Counted from the first letter of the stretch, positions 23,839 to 32,653 are shown. The stretch: 64,000 nt of DNA from Actinomycetota bacterium (GCA_019347675.1 JAHWKW010000008.1:1-64000), one strand, 5' to 3'. Translations and numbers: made by a program. Notes: generated by a model from the sequence alone, not told the origin.

Positions 23839-23852
23839 CTACCGTCGAGTAG
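23839..23852. promoter_or_regulatory. CTAC-N6-GTAG operator, site D
   Basis: Perfect CTAC-CGTCGA-GTAG dyad, extended to ACTAC-N6-GTAGT (23838-23853). On the minus strand it adjoins TAGTAT, the -10 of the Met-rich gene, 39 bases upstream of its start. Confidence 0.65.
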
Positions 23853-23918
23853 TGGTCAGACTGTCGTGGACAGACTCGTGGCGTCGCGAGCTCGTGGCGT
23901 CGCGAGCGCGCCCATATC

Positions 23919-23932
23919 CTACTGCCGCGTCG
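23919..23932. promoter_or_regulatory. CTAC-N6-GTCG operator variant, site E
   Basis: CTAC-TGCCGC-GTCG followed by TAA, one mismatch from the dyad. It overlaps TATCCT (23915-23920), a plus-strand -10-like hexamer, 73 bases upstream of the lipoprotein gene at 24006. Confidence 0.5.
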
Positions 23933-24005
23933 TAATCGAGAGCTTGGAGCCAGCGGGCCGCGCGGCGGTCCGACACAGGCTCCCACATCCAGGTGAGGAA
24001 CTGCC

Positions 24006-24911
24006 GTGAGCGTCATCCGAGGGACAAGGCCTTCCACCGCTCGACGGCGCCCGGTGACGCTGGCACTGGTCGCGTTGTCGACGATGTTGCTCGCGGCGTG
24101 TGGCTCACGGGTCGAAGAGGGGGAGGTTCTGCCCGCAGCGCCGCTCGAGGGCGAGGATCCCGGTCTGGCTCACGTCCACGGGCTCGGCGTGAACCCGGCC
24201 GACGGCCTGGTCTACGTCGCGACCCACTTCGGCCTGTGGCGCCTGTCGGGATCCGGAGAGCCAGAGCGCGTCGGGGAGTACTTCCACGACCTCATGGGCT
24301 TCACGGTCGTGGGCGAGGACCATTTCCTCGCGAGCGGACACCCGTCCGGCGGCGACCTGCCGCCACAGCTCGGCCTGATCGAGACCACCGACGCCGGCAC
24401 GACCTGGCGCAGCGTGTCGTTACTCGGGGGCGCCGATTTCCACGCGCTGTCGGCCGCGCACGGGAAGGTCTACGGGTGGAACACCGCGGACAGCGCCTTC
24501 ATGGTCAGCGACGACGGCCGCGACTGGGAGGAGCGCAGCACCGTGCGGATCCTCGACTTCGCGGTCGCGCCAGACGACCCCGACGAGGTACTCGCCACGA
24601 TCGCCGAGAGCCGCGGTGACACGTCGGTCGCACGCAGCCGCGACGGCGGGCGCACCTGGGAGGAGATCGACGCCCCGTCACTGGGACGGCCCGCATGGCC
24701 GGATGGTGACGTCGTCTGGGCGGTGGGCGTCGATGGCGTGTTGTGGCGCAGCGAGGACCGTGGCGCCATCTGGGAGGAAGGCGCCTCGCTGGGTGGGTTC
24801 CCGGAAGCCTTCTTCGCGCACGAGGACCGGCTCTACGTCGCGGCGGGCGGGGTCATCGCACTTTCCGAGGACGAAGGCGAGTCATGGGACGCCCTCGTTC
24901 GTTACGGGTGA
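24006..24911 (+). CDS. Beta-propeller lipoprotein (F510_1955-type glycosylhydrolase-like)
   Basis: 301 residues from the GTG at 24006 with GAGGAA upstream. A lipobox ends the signal peptide at MLLAACGS. HVHGLGVNPADGLVYVATHF and repeated 'Asp-box-like' turns (TTDAGTTW, SDDGRDW, SRDGGRTW, EDEGESW) mark a sialidase/BNR-type propeller. Proteins with this HVHGLGVNP start are commonly encoded in copper or redox clusters; no catalytic residues for glycoside cleavage are evident. The lgt paralogue could lipidate it. Expressed from the variant operator promoter at 23919. Confidence 0.75.
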   Translation: MSVIRGTRPSTARRRPVTLALVALSTMLLAACGSRVEEGEVLPAAPLEGEDPGLAHVHGLGVNPADGLVYVATHFGLWRLSGSGEPERVGEYFHDLMGFTVVGEDHFLASGHPSGGDLPPQLGLIETTDAGTTWRSVSLLGGADFHALSAAHGKVYGWNTADSAFMVSDDGRDWEERSTVRILDFAVAPDDPDEVLATIAESRGDTSVARSRDGGRTWEEIDAPSLGRPAWPDGDVVWAVGVDGVLWRSEDRGAIWEEGASLGGFPEAFFAHEDRLYVAAGGVIALSEDEGESWDALVRYG

Positions 24912-24959
24912 GCTGGCGACACGGTGGGACGGATCCGGGTCGACGGCCCTAGAACCGAA

Positions 24960-24988
24960 CGACCCCGCGACACCGGGTCGCGGGGTCG
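24960..24988. terminator. Perfect 12-bp hairpin, probable bidirectional terminator
   Basis: Stem CGACCCCGCGAC (24960-24971), five-base loop, and its exact complement (24977-24988). It lies between the end of the lipoprotein gene and the 3' end of ssrA, convergent genes. No T-run follows on either side, as is common in GC-rich genomes. Confidence 0.65.
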
Positions 24989-25142
24989 CAGGCTCGACCT
25001 TCACCGATCGCGGGGCAGAGCGGCCCTTGAAGCGATGACGCGTGGACAACGCCGCGTTGAGGGCCCTTGCGGCCTTCATGCAGGCGGTGCCCTGCCCGGT
25101 CAGGCCCTTGGTGGCCCGTCGCGGGTGCGTTCTGGCGGCGTC

Positions 25143-25500
25143 TGGTGGAGCTGCCGGGAGTCGAACCCGGGTCCCGCAATCCCGACGCTGAGGCTCTACG
25201 AGCGTAGGTTCCGGATCAGGTTCGGGATCCGGTGCTCCGGAGCCAGGCAGCTCTCGGATCCCTAGCCACCTGCGGTTTCCCGGCTGACCCGGTGGCCAGG
25301 TCAGCCGGTCGAGCCCTGTTTCTGATGCCGGGATCTCCCTACAGGGCGTCAGGAGTCCGACAGGCGGACCTTCTTAGGCCGCCACCGCCAGGTTTTGGTC
25401 GGCAGTTGTTGGTTTCCGGCGCGGATTAACGAGGCAGCGTCGGCTCCTCGGCTCGCTCCCCGGGCGCCGGCTAAGACTACGGTCGAAGCCGTTCAGCCCC
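25143..25500 (-). ncRNA. ssrA: Transfer-messenger RNA (tmRNA)
   Basis: 358 nt on the minus strand. The 5' end GGGGCTGAACGGCTTCGAC pairs with the 3' GCAGCTCCACCA, and the T-arm GGGTTCGACTCCC near 25155 gives the tRNA-like half with encoded CCA. The tag reading frame is at 25403-25374: Ala-Asp-Gln-Asn-Leu-Ala-Val-Ala-Ala then TAA, ending in the hydrophobic AVAA recognised by ClpXP-type proteases. It rescues stalled ribosomes together with SmpB, encoded 150 bases upstream. Confidence 0.93.
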
Positions 25501-25531
25501 AGGTCTCTTACGTTGTGGGCCGCTCTGCAGT

Positions 25532-25537
25532 TGTCAA
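25532..25537 (-). promoter_or_regulatory. -35 box of ssrA promoter
   Basis: Consensus TTGACA on the minus strand, centred about 34-35 bases before the predicted tmRNA 5' end at 25500. The -10 is weak (around 25508-25514). Fits transcription by the primary sigma factor. Confidence 0.5.
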
Positions 25538-25649
25538 CGATCGGCGCAACGGCCAGATCGGCCGGCACGCACCAAGCGTAACGCCACATGGCCCGGCGGT
25601 GTTCCGCCCCACATCGCCGTTCGGTCAGCCGAACGTCCGGTCGCGACAC

Positions 25650-26138
25650 CTACCGCCGGCCATGCTGCTTCAGGGCCCGCTCGACCTCCCGCTGGGCGTC
25701 GCGGCGGGCCACGTCCCGCCGCTTGTCGTGCTTGGCCTTGCCGCGTCCGACGGCGAACGCCAACTTGGCGTACCCGTCGCGGAAGTACAGTTCGGTCGGC
25801 ACCAGGGCGCTCCCCGTCTTGTGGAACTCGCCGACCAACCGGTCCAGCTCCCGGCGTGTGAGCAGCAGCTTGCGCGGCCGGGTGGGGTCGTGGTTGCGTC
25901 GGTGGCCGTACTCGTACTCGGGGATGTGTGCCTGCATCAGCCAGGCTTCGCCCGACTCGTCGATCTTGACCCACGCCTGGGCCAGGGAGGCCTTGCCCTG
26001 CCGCAGGGACTTGACCTCGGTGCCCTCGAGGACCAGGCCGGCTTCGTACCGGTCGCCGAGGTCGTAGTCGTAGCGAGCCCGACGGTTCACGGCGACCGTG
26101 CGGTCGCCGTGACTGCGTTCGCTGCTGGACCCTGACAC
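25650..26138 (-). CDS. smpB: SsrA-binding protein SmpB
   Basis: 162 residues. Family landmarks in order: RARYDYDLGDRYEAGLVLEG, TEVKSLRQGKASL, EAWLMQAHIPEYEYG, RKLLLTRRELDRL, YFRDGYAKLAFAVGRGK, and the C-terminal basic tail KHDKRRD that enters the mRNA channel. It binds the tRNA-like domain of tmRNA and brings it to stalled ribosomes. GTG start. Encoded next to ssrA on the same strand. Confidence 0.96.
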   Translation of the reverse strand: MSGSSSERSHGDRTVAVNRRARYDYDLGDRYEAGLVLEGTEVKSLRQGKASLAQAWVKIDESGEAWLMQAHIPEYEYGHRRNHDPTRPRKLLLTRRELDRLVGEFHKTGSALVPTELYFRDGYAKLAFAVGRGKAKHDKRRDVARRDAQREVERALKQHGRR

Positions 26139-26173
26139 GACCCGAGGCTACCGGCGAGCCCCTACCGCGCCCG

Positions 26174-27406
26174 TCAGTACCAGCGCATCGGGTCCTGGGG
26201 CTCACCGCCCACGCGGACCTCGTAGTGCAGGTGCGGCCCGGTCGAGAACCCGGTGGAGCCGATCTCGCCGATCTTCTCGGCTCTCTTGACCAGCTGCCCC
26301 GGGGACACCGCCAGCCGGGACTGGTGGGCGTACAGGGTGGCCAGCCCGCCCCCGTGATCGATCACGACGGTGAGGCCGTACCCGCCGCGGTACCCGGCCC
26401 CGACCACCAGGCCGTCCGCCGCCGCGACGATGGGTTGGCCGATGGGCCCGGCGATGTCGACGCCGGCGTGGAAGCGCTGGGTCCCGAAGATCGGGTGGGT
26501 ACGCCATCCGTACCCCGAACCCGGGCGCCCGTCGGTGGGCCAGGCCAGCGTACCCGCACCCGGTGCAGCCCCAGCGCGCCACTGCGAGCGGCGCAGCTCC
26601 GCCGCGAGCCGGTCGGATTCGGCTTGCAGTGTGCTGACGAGCTGCTCGTGGCTCTCTCTGCTCGCCTCCAGCTCGGACAGCGTCTTGGCGCGCTCAGCCC
26701 GGTCCGCGGCGACGCGCTCGGTCAGCGCGCGCTGTTCCTGGGTCAGCCGCCTGACCTCCGCCTCCGCCTCCGCAGCGGTCTGGCGCTGCTCCACCGCGTC
26801 CTGCCGCATGCTGTGGACCTCAGCGCGTTGCTGGCGGACCTCCTGCGTCAGCGCGGAAACCTCGTCGATCAGCGCTTCCTCGAAGTCGAGCGCCGAACGC
26901 ACGTAGTGGTAGCTGGTGACGAAGTCGCTGAAGTCCTGGGCCTGCACGAAGGCGTCGGCGTATGAGACCGTGCCGTACTTGTAGGTCGCAGCGACGCGGC
27001 GGCCGAACCGACGCTCACGCTCCTGCAGCTCGGCGACCACACGCTCGAGCCGTTGGGTCTCGGACTCCAGGCGGACGGTGAGCTCCGCGGTGCGGGCGGC
27101 GGCCGCCAAGTGCGCGTCGCGGGCGGTGCCCAGCTGCGTGTGGAGGGCGGCGAGCTCTCGGGAGGCGGCAGCCAGTTGCGTGTCGATGACCTGCAGTTGC
27201 GCGGCCACGGAACCGACCTGCGCCTCCACGCTTTCCAAGCCGGACCGGGCGCGGTCGAGCTCCTCGCGTGTCTCACGCAGGTGCTCGGCGGTGGGGGACG
27301 ACGGCTGGCCCATCGCGGCGGTCTGCGCCGTGACGATCACGGCGGCCGCGAGCGCCAGGCGCCACGCTCCGAACCGCGTCAGCCGACCGGCACGGCGCGT
27401 CACCAC
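26174..27406 (-). CDS. M23-family murein hydrolase with coiled coil (EnvC-like, FtsEX-linked)
   Basis: About 410 residues; GTG at 27406 preceded by AGGAGG. A signal peptide (LALAAAVIVTAQTAAMG) leads into a coiled coil of about 240 residues, broken by a YKYGTVSYADAFVQAQDFSD loop, then the LytM domain: GSGYGWRTHPIFGTQRFHAGVDIAGP supplies the first zinc His/Asp, and PHLHYEV the later ligands. All zinc ligands appear intact, unlike degenerate EnvC. Placement directly after ftsX implies activation by the FtsEX complex during division, the role RipC plays in mycobacteria with another hydrolase fold. Confidence 0.87.
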   Translation of the reverse strand: MVTRRAGRLTRFGAWRLALAAAVIVTAQTAAMGQPSSPTAEHLRETREELDRARSGLESVEAQVGSVAAQLQVIDTQLAAASRELAALHTQLGTARDAHLAAAARTAELTVRLESETQRLERVVAELQERERRFGRRVAATYKYGTVSYADAFVQAQDFSDFVTSYHYVRSALDFEEALIDEVSALTQEVRQQRAEVHSMRQDAVEQRQTAAEAEAEVRRLTQEQRALTERVAADRAERAKTLSELEASRESHEQLVSTLQAESDRLAAELRRSQWRAGAAPGAGTLAWPTDGRPGSGYGWRTHPIFGTQRFHAGVDIAGPIGQPIVAAADGLVVGAGYRGGYGLTVVIDHGGGLATLYAHQSRLAVSPGQLVKRAEKIGEIGSTGFSTGPHLHYEVRVGGEPQDPMRWY

Positions 27407-27615
27407 ACGAACCTCCTCCCCACGCCACCCGAGCCACACGGCCACACACGAGGTCATGCGAGCCACACGGTAACACACGAATAACAGGCTCTATCGCCGA
27501 TCCACAGGCGGGCTGCGGGCGCGGGTAGGTATCGACCGCGTGGGGGGGTTCCTTGACGCCGTGGACGGGGTGACCCCGGCGCAGCCTCAACTGCGGGACT
27601 GCAGCGTTCGAGACG

Positions 27616-28509
27616 TCAGACGTCGAGGAAGCGCCGCAGCGCGACCATCGACGACATCCCCGCGATGACCACACCTGCAGCCAGCAGCACGGGACCGACC
27701 CGCACGGCCTCGTCCAACCCGATGAACGGCATGAACCTGACGGTGGCGCGCAGCGAGGAAGCGATCGCCGGGACCGTCAGGAGGAGCACGACCCAGGCCA
27801 GGAGCGCCCCGACCAACCCCGCGAACACGCCCTCGAGGACGAACGGCAGCCGGATGTACCAGTTGGACGCGCCGACCAGCTTCATGATCCCGGTCTGTTC
27901 GCGGCGGGCGAAGGCCGCCACGCGGATCGTGTTCACGATCAGCACGCACGCCGCGCCGAGCTGGACGATCGCCACGACCAGCGCCCCCATACGGACCTTG
28001 TCGATGAACGCGAAGATGGGGTTGAGCGTCTCACGCTGGTCAACGACCTCTTCCACGCCCGGACGCGCCTTGAACTTCTCGTAGATCGCGCTGAACTGCT
28101 GGGGGTCGACCAGCTTCACCCGGAACGACGCCGGCAGGGCGTCCTGCGTGACCGACTCGACGAAGTCGGGCTGGTCCTTGAACATCCGCTTGAACGACTC
28201 GTAGGCCTCGGCCTTGGATTCGTAGAAGACCTGAGCGACCAGCGGATCCTGACCGAGATCCGCGCGCAGCTGCTCCTGCTGGTCGGGGGTGATCGGGTCG
28301 CAGTTACGACCGTCGCACAGGAAGATCGACAGCTCGATCTTGCCGTACCACTCGTCGGTGGCGACCTCGACCTGGTCCTGGAACAGCATCGACGACCCCA
28401 GCAACGTCAGGGAGACGAACACCGACAGGATCACCGCGATCGTCATGAGCAGGTTGCGTCCGAGGCCGTTGATGGCCTCCCGCAACAGGTAGGTCAGGCG
28501 TGGACTCAC
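27616..28509 (-). CDS. ftsX: Cell division ABC transporter permease FtsX
   Basis: 297 residues, GTG start. Four transmembrane helices: one near the N-terminus (NLLMTIAVILSVFVSLTLLG), then a large extracellular domain (residues about 45-170) carrying CDGRNCDP, a Cys pair, then three more at the C-terminus. With FtsE it couples cytosolic ATP hydrolysis to a periplasmic peptidoglycan hydrolase, probably the M23 protein encoded next. It lies 28 bases after ftsE. Confidence 0.94.
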   Translation of the reverse strand: MSPRLTYLLREAINGLGRNLLMTIAVILSVFVSLTLLGSSMLFQDQVEVATDEWYGKIELSIFLCDGRNCDPITPDQQEQLRADLGQDPLVAQVFYESKAEAYESFKRMFKDQPDFVESVTQDALPASFRVKLVDPQQFSAIYEKFKARPGVEEVVDQRETLNPIFAFIDKVRMGALVVAIVQLGAACVLIVNTIRVAAFARREQTGIMKLVGASNWYIRLPFVLEGVFAGLVGALLAWVVLLLTVPAIASSLRATVRFMPFIGLDEAVRVGPVLLAAGVVIAGMSSMVALRRFLDV

Positions 28510-28537
28510 CGCGCTCGCTCCCTGGCTGGGTCCCTGC

Positions 28538-29224
28538 TCATCCGCCGTAGCCGTACACGCCCCGCGACTGGTCGCGGACGACGATCCCGCCCTCGAGTTC
28601 GACCACGCGGCGGCGCATGGAATCGACGATCTGCTGATCGTGGGTCGCCATCACCACGTTGGCACCGGTGCGGTTGATGCGGTCCAGCAGCTTCATGATC
28701 CCGACCGACGTGTGCGGGTCGAGGTTGCCGGTGGGTTCGTCGCACAGCAGGATCCGGGGGGCGTTCACGAACGCTCGCGCGATCGAGACCCGCTGCTGCT
28801 GCCCACCGGACAGTTCGTGAGGCAACGCGTCGCTCTTGTCAGACAGCCCGACCAGCTCCAGCACCTCAGGGACCCGCTTGTTGATGATCTGGCGTGGTTT
28901 GCCGATCACCTCCAGGGCGAACGAGACGTTCTCCACGACGGTTTTGTTCGGAAGCAGCTTGAAGTCCTGGAACACGAAGCCGATCTCTCGGCGGAGCAGC
29001 GGGACCTTCCACCGCTTGAGCGTGTTCAGGTTCTTTCCGGCGACGTAGATGTCGCCTTCATCGGGAAGCTCTTCGCGGGTCAGCAGACGCATCAGCGTGG
29101 ACTTGCCCGACCCGGACGGGCCGACGACGAAGACGAACTCGCCCTTACCGATCTCGAGCGTCACGTCCTTGAGGGCGACGATGCCGCCCTTGTACGACTT
29201 GGTGACGTTGCGCAGCGTGATCAC
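28538..29224 (-). CDS. ftsE: Cell division ATP-binding protein FtsE
   Basis: 228 residues, GTG start at 29224. Walker [11 protein letters not shown]-loop [14 protein letters not shown], signature [16 protein letters not shown], Walker [14 protein letters not shown], switch [27 protein letters not shown] is the usual FtsE opening. It partners with FtsX. Expressed downstream of prfB with a 149-base gap that may hold its own promoter. Confidence 0.95.
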   Translation of the reverse strand: MITLRNVTKSYKGGIVALKDVTLEIGKGEFVFVVGPSGSGKSTLMRLLTREELPDEGDIYVAGKNLNTLKRWKVPLLRREIGFVFQDFKLLPNKTVVENVSFALEVIGKPRQIINKRVPEVLELVGLSDKSDALPHELSGGQQQRVSIARAFVNAPRILLCDEPTGNLDPHTSVGIMKLLDRINRTGANVVMATHDQQIVDSMRRRVVELEGGIVVRDQSRGVYGYGG

Positions 29225-29373
29225 AGGTCAACCGTCTGGAGAGGGACACGACGTGGGGGCCGCGGCGGCGCAGGGTAGCACCGTCGCCTCACGTCGACCG
29301 CAGAGGCCACGGTCACCGACGATTGATCCGCACCCGCAGTCGATCCTGTCGCACAGGTGCGGTGACCCGCTGG

Positions 29374-30490
29374 TCAACCCGTCGCACGTTCCGCGGCGCG
29401 ACGCCGCAGCTCCGCTTCGATCAGCTCGTCGAGCGCCCCGTCGAGCACCGCGTTGATGTTGCCGGTCTCGTACCCGCTGCGCAGATCCTTGACCAGCTGG
29501 TAGGGGTGCAGGACGTAGCTGCGGATCTGCGAGCCGAAGCCGACGTTCTGCGTCGCGCCGCGGAGCTCGTCGAGGGCGTCCTGGCGTTTCTGGCGCTCCA
29601 GCTCGGCGAGCCGGGCTTTGAGCACCCGCAGGGCGACCGCCTTGTTCTGGTGCTGCGACTTCTCGTTCTGGCACGACACGACCAGGCCGGTGGGAACGTG
29701 GGTGAGGCGGACCGCCGAGTCGGTGGTGTTCACGCTCTGCCCGCCGGGCCCCGACGACCGGTACACGTCGACGCGGATGTCCTCCTCGGGGATGTCGACC
29801 TCGGCGTCGACCTCCGGGATCTCCGGGACCACGTCGACCAGCGCGAAGGAGGTCTGACGCCGGGCGTTGGCGTCGAAAGGCGAGATCCGCACCAACCGGT
29901 GCACCCCGTGCTCGGCCTTGATCAACCCGTAGGCGTCGCGACCGCGCACGGTGAACGTCGTCGACTTCAGACCGGCTTCCTCCCCGAACTGCTCGTCGAG
30001 GACCTCCACGTCGAAGTTGCGCCCAACCGCCCAGCGCAGGTACATGCGCTGCAGCATCTGTGCCCAGTCCATCGCGTCCAGACCGCCCTCGCCGGCGTGG
30101 ACCGACACGATCGCGTCCGAGGCGTCGTGCTCGCCGGACAGCAGCGTGGCGATCTCGAGGCGGTCGAGCTCGGCGACCAACGCCTCCACGCCCTTGGCGA
30201 CCTCCGCAGAGGCCCCCGCGTCGTCCTCCTCCTGCGCGAGTTCCTCGAGGACCTCGAGATCGTCGACGGTGGCGGTCAGGCGGTCGACCTGGGCGAGTTC
30301 ATCCTCGAGGCGCGACAGCGCCGTGGTGACCTGGCGGGCCCTGTCGGGGTCGTCCCACAGGTCGGGCGCGACGGCCCGGTCCTGCAGGTCGCCGGCCCGC
30401 GCCCGCTTGCCCGGCAGGTCAAAGGTACTCCTTGACGTGCTCGAGGCGGCGCCGCAGCTCGGCGATCCGGTCTGCGTGGGATTCGGGCAT
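29374..30490 (-). CDS. prfB: Peptide chain release factor 2 (programmed +1 frameshift)
   Basis: 371 residues when decoded with a +1 shift. The first 23 codons (ATG 30490, MPESHADRIAELRRRLEHVK…) end CTT TGA; after slipping one base translation continues DLPGKRARAGDLQ. The SPF tripeptide (RISPFDANARRQ) recognises UGA/UAA and the GGQ motif (SSGPGGQSVN) catalyses peptidyl-tRNA hydrolysis. GGAG precedes the ATG. Because RF2 reads the in-frame UGA, its level autoregulates. First gene of the prfB-ftsE-ftsX group. Confidence 0.95.
30419..30433 (-). promoter_or_regulatory. prfB programmed +1 frameshift site
   Basis: On the minus strand AAGGAG-TAC-CTT-TGA-C: an internal Shine-Dalgarno-like AGGAG three bases before the CTT slippery codon and the UGA. 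All elements of the E. coli-type site are present. Confidence 0.93.
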
Positions 30491-30823
30491 GGTCGACTCC
30501 TGGTCCTGCGTGGGGTCGCCGCGGCGGCGGGGCCACCACCCAGGGTACCGGGGGCGAAGATGGAGCCGGAGACGCGGCAGAGATGATGCCCTCCCCTCAA
30601 AGAGCACCCGCTCGGCAGCCTCTCCGGCTCTCGGTCCAGGTTCGACGCGGGCACGTCGGCCTCCTGCCCCTGCCGGGCCAGGGTGCGCCAAGCGCACATG
30701 CTGTCATCGAGGGCGCGCGAAGACGGGCGACCGGTGGCGCCCCCAGGGAGGCACGGCGGGACCACCGACGCGGGGCTGCGCGACCGTGGCGCCGCTGGCA
30801 GGATGGGTGGGGGAGGTCACGCT
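30491..30823. other. Divergent intergenic region prfB / hydrolase
   Basis: 333 bases between the prfB start and the hydrolase start. It must hold both promoters. I see no convincing -35/-10 pair, repeat or small gene in it. Confidence 0.5.
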
Positions 30824-31606
30824 GTGCCGTACATCGACATCGAAGGGACCCGGTTGCACTACCGCAGTGCCGGGCAGGGGCCGCTGGCGCTGCTGATCCA
30901 CGGCTTCCCGATGGACTCGACGTTGTGGCTCGATCAGCTGGAGGCACTGGCGTCGCTCCGCCGCTGCGTCGCCCCGGACCTGCGCGGCTTCGGCGCTTCC
31001 GACCCGACCTCGGCTGCGGTGCTGACCATGGAGCGCCACGCCGACGACGTCTCCGCGCTCGTGGCCGAACTGGGCGACGGCGACGGCCGTGCTGACCTGG
31101 TGGTGCTGAGCATGGGCGGCTACGTGACCTTCGCACTGTGCGAACGCCACCCGGAGGTCGTCCGGTCGTTGGCATTGATCTCCACACGCACCGAAGCCGA
31201 TGACGAGCAGGGCCGTGCCCGCCGCGACGACGCGATCGAGTCGGTCGTCGCCGAGGGGCGGGGCGCCTTCGCGGACGGGATGCTCGGGACGCTGCTGGCC
31301 GCGGACGCCGACGCCACACCCCGCGCACGGCTACGCACCATGATCGAGGGCACGCGCGTGGAGACGATCGTGGCGGCCCAGCGCGGGATGCGTGAGCGCC
31401 CCGACCGCACCCACGTCGTGGAGGGGCTCGAGCGGCCGATCGTCGCCATCTCCGGACGCGAGGACAGCCTCACTGGCCCCGACACGATGGGGCCGCTGGC
31501 GCAGCGGGTCGGCGCACGTCTGGAGGTCGTCGACGGGGCCGCGCACCTGCCCCCGATCGAGCGACCGGAGGCGGTGAACGACGTCCTCGCCGCCTTCTGG
31601 TCCTAA
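30824..31606 (+). CDS. Alpha/beta hydrolase
   Basis: 260 residues from the GTG at 30824 with GGAGG 8 bases upstream. Oxyanion region HGFPMDSTLW, a nucleophile elbow VLSMGGYVTF (Ser present; the first Gly of GxSxG is replaced by a larger residue), acid in ISGREDSLTGPD, and catalytic His in VDGAAHLPPIERPE. Cytosolic esterase/lipase or C-C hydrolase-like enzyme (3-oxoadipate enol-lactonase pattern); the substrate cannot be fixed. Confidence 0.82.
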   Translation: MPYIDIEGTRLHYRSAGQGPLALLIHGFPMDSTLWLDQLEALASLRRCVAPDLRGFGASDPTSAAVLTMERHADDVSALVAELGDGDGRADLVVLSMGGYVTFALCERHPEVVRSLALISTRTEADDEQGRARRDDAIESVVAEGRGAFADGMLGTLLAADADATPRARLRTMIEGTRVETIVAAQRGMRERPDRTHVVEGLERPIVAISGREDSLTGPDTMGPLAQRVGARLEVVDGAAHLPPIERPEAVNDVLAAFWS

Positions 31607-31626
31607 CACCGGGTTGAGCGCACGCG

Positions 31627-32631
31627 CTATGCGGCTTCGCCGGCGGCCAGGACGGTCGCGGCGAAGTGCCAGCTCTCGCGGATGTCGGCGACGACTTGGC
31701 GCAGCTGCCGGAGCGTCGGCGCGAAGTCGACGTGGGTGAACAACCGCACCTGGTGGGTACGGGCGTCGGGGAACGCGCGCTGCAGGCGGGCCAGCTCGGC
31801 GGGCGGGATCGTGGGATCATCGACCGCGTGCGCCAGGATGATCGGTGCGCGGACGTGTCCGGCGACGCGCACGGGCGACAGCCGCTCGACCAGAGCGGGG
31901 AACGGGGCGGGCAGGCGCGCGATCAGGTCCGCCACCGCAGCCGGGTCGTCGTTGTCCACGAGCGCCCGGACAGCGGCCTGGTGGTCGGGGCACGCTCCGC
32001 CGAGGTAGGCGCTGATCGTCTGATCGAGGCGCGCCTTCAGGATGCGGGCGACGCGCTGGTGGCCCGACCACAGGTGGGTGCGGCCGTCGACGATGCTCGC
32101 CCCGGTGGTGACCGCCTGGATGAGTCCGGTGAGGTCGCCGTACGCCCCGAAGGTCGCGACCAGGTTCACGCGGTCGCTCAGACGGGGATCGGCTGCGGCC
32201 AGCAGCGCGAACGACCCGCCGAACGAGAAGCCCAGCAGCGTGACACCGCGACGCACCGCCGGGCTGGCGTGGAGGGCCAGCACCGCGCGCACGAGTCGTT
32301 CGACGTCGGCCTCGGTGATGCGCTGGCGCGGCAATTCCATCGCGGGCACGAACACGACCCGACCGCAGCGGGTCAGCGCGTCGGCCAGGCGGACCACCCG
32401 CGGATCGTCGGGGCCGCGGGGGGTCACGCCCGCGGCCAGGACGATCGCGGGGGCCGGGCCGCCGGGCGGGATCCACAGCTGACCGGTGACCTCGGGGGGG
32501 CCGGGAGCCAACACGAGGTCGTGGCGGGTCACCGCCGTCCCCACCGGCCGGCGCGGCCCCAGCGCCCACAGGAGCACCATCGCCGCACGGATCCACGTGC
32601 CGACGCGAGGGCGGGGATGGTGACCGCTCAT
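31627..32631 (-). CDS. Alpha/beta hydrolase (dienelactone hydrolase-like)
   Basis: 334 residues. A short N-terminal hydrophobic segment (AAMVLLWALG) may act as membrane anchor. PAIVLAAGVTPRGPDDPRV gives the first strand and oxyanion region, GVTLLGFSFGGSFALLAA holds the nucleophile Ser (GxSxG), Asp lies in LAHAVDDPTIPP and His near LFTHVDFAP. This order is that of the alpha/beta hydrolase fold. Convergent with the previous hydrolase gene. Substrate unknown. Confidence 0.78.
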   Translation of the reverse strand: MSGHHPRPRVGTWIRAAMVLLWALGPRRPVGTAVTRHDLVLAPGPPEVTGQLWIPPGGPAPAIVLAAGVTPRGPDDPRVVRLADALTRCGRVVFVPAMELPRQRITEADVERLVRAVLALHASPAVRRGVTLLGFSFGGSFALLAAADPRLSDRVNLVATFGAYGDLTGLIQAVTTGASIVDGRTHLWSGHQRVARILKARLDQTISAYLGGACPDHQAAVRALVDNDDPAAVADLIARLPAPFPALVERLSPVRVAGHVRAPIILAHAVDDPTIPPAELARLQRAFPDARTHQVRLFTHVDFAPTLRQLRQVVADIRESWHFAATVLAAGEAA

Positions 32632-32653
32632 CCGCCCGCCGGTCTCGCGCCTG

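Noticed and set aside
25201-25230. CTAC-GAGC-GTAG palindrome in the tmRNA
   Set aside because: Spacing is 4, not 6, and it lies inside the structured tRNA-like part of ssrA, so it is an RNA stem, not an operator.
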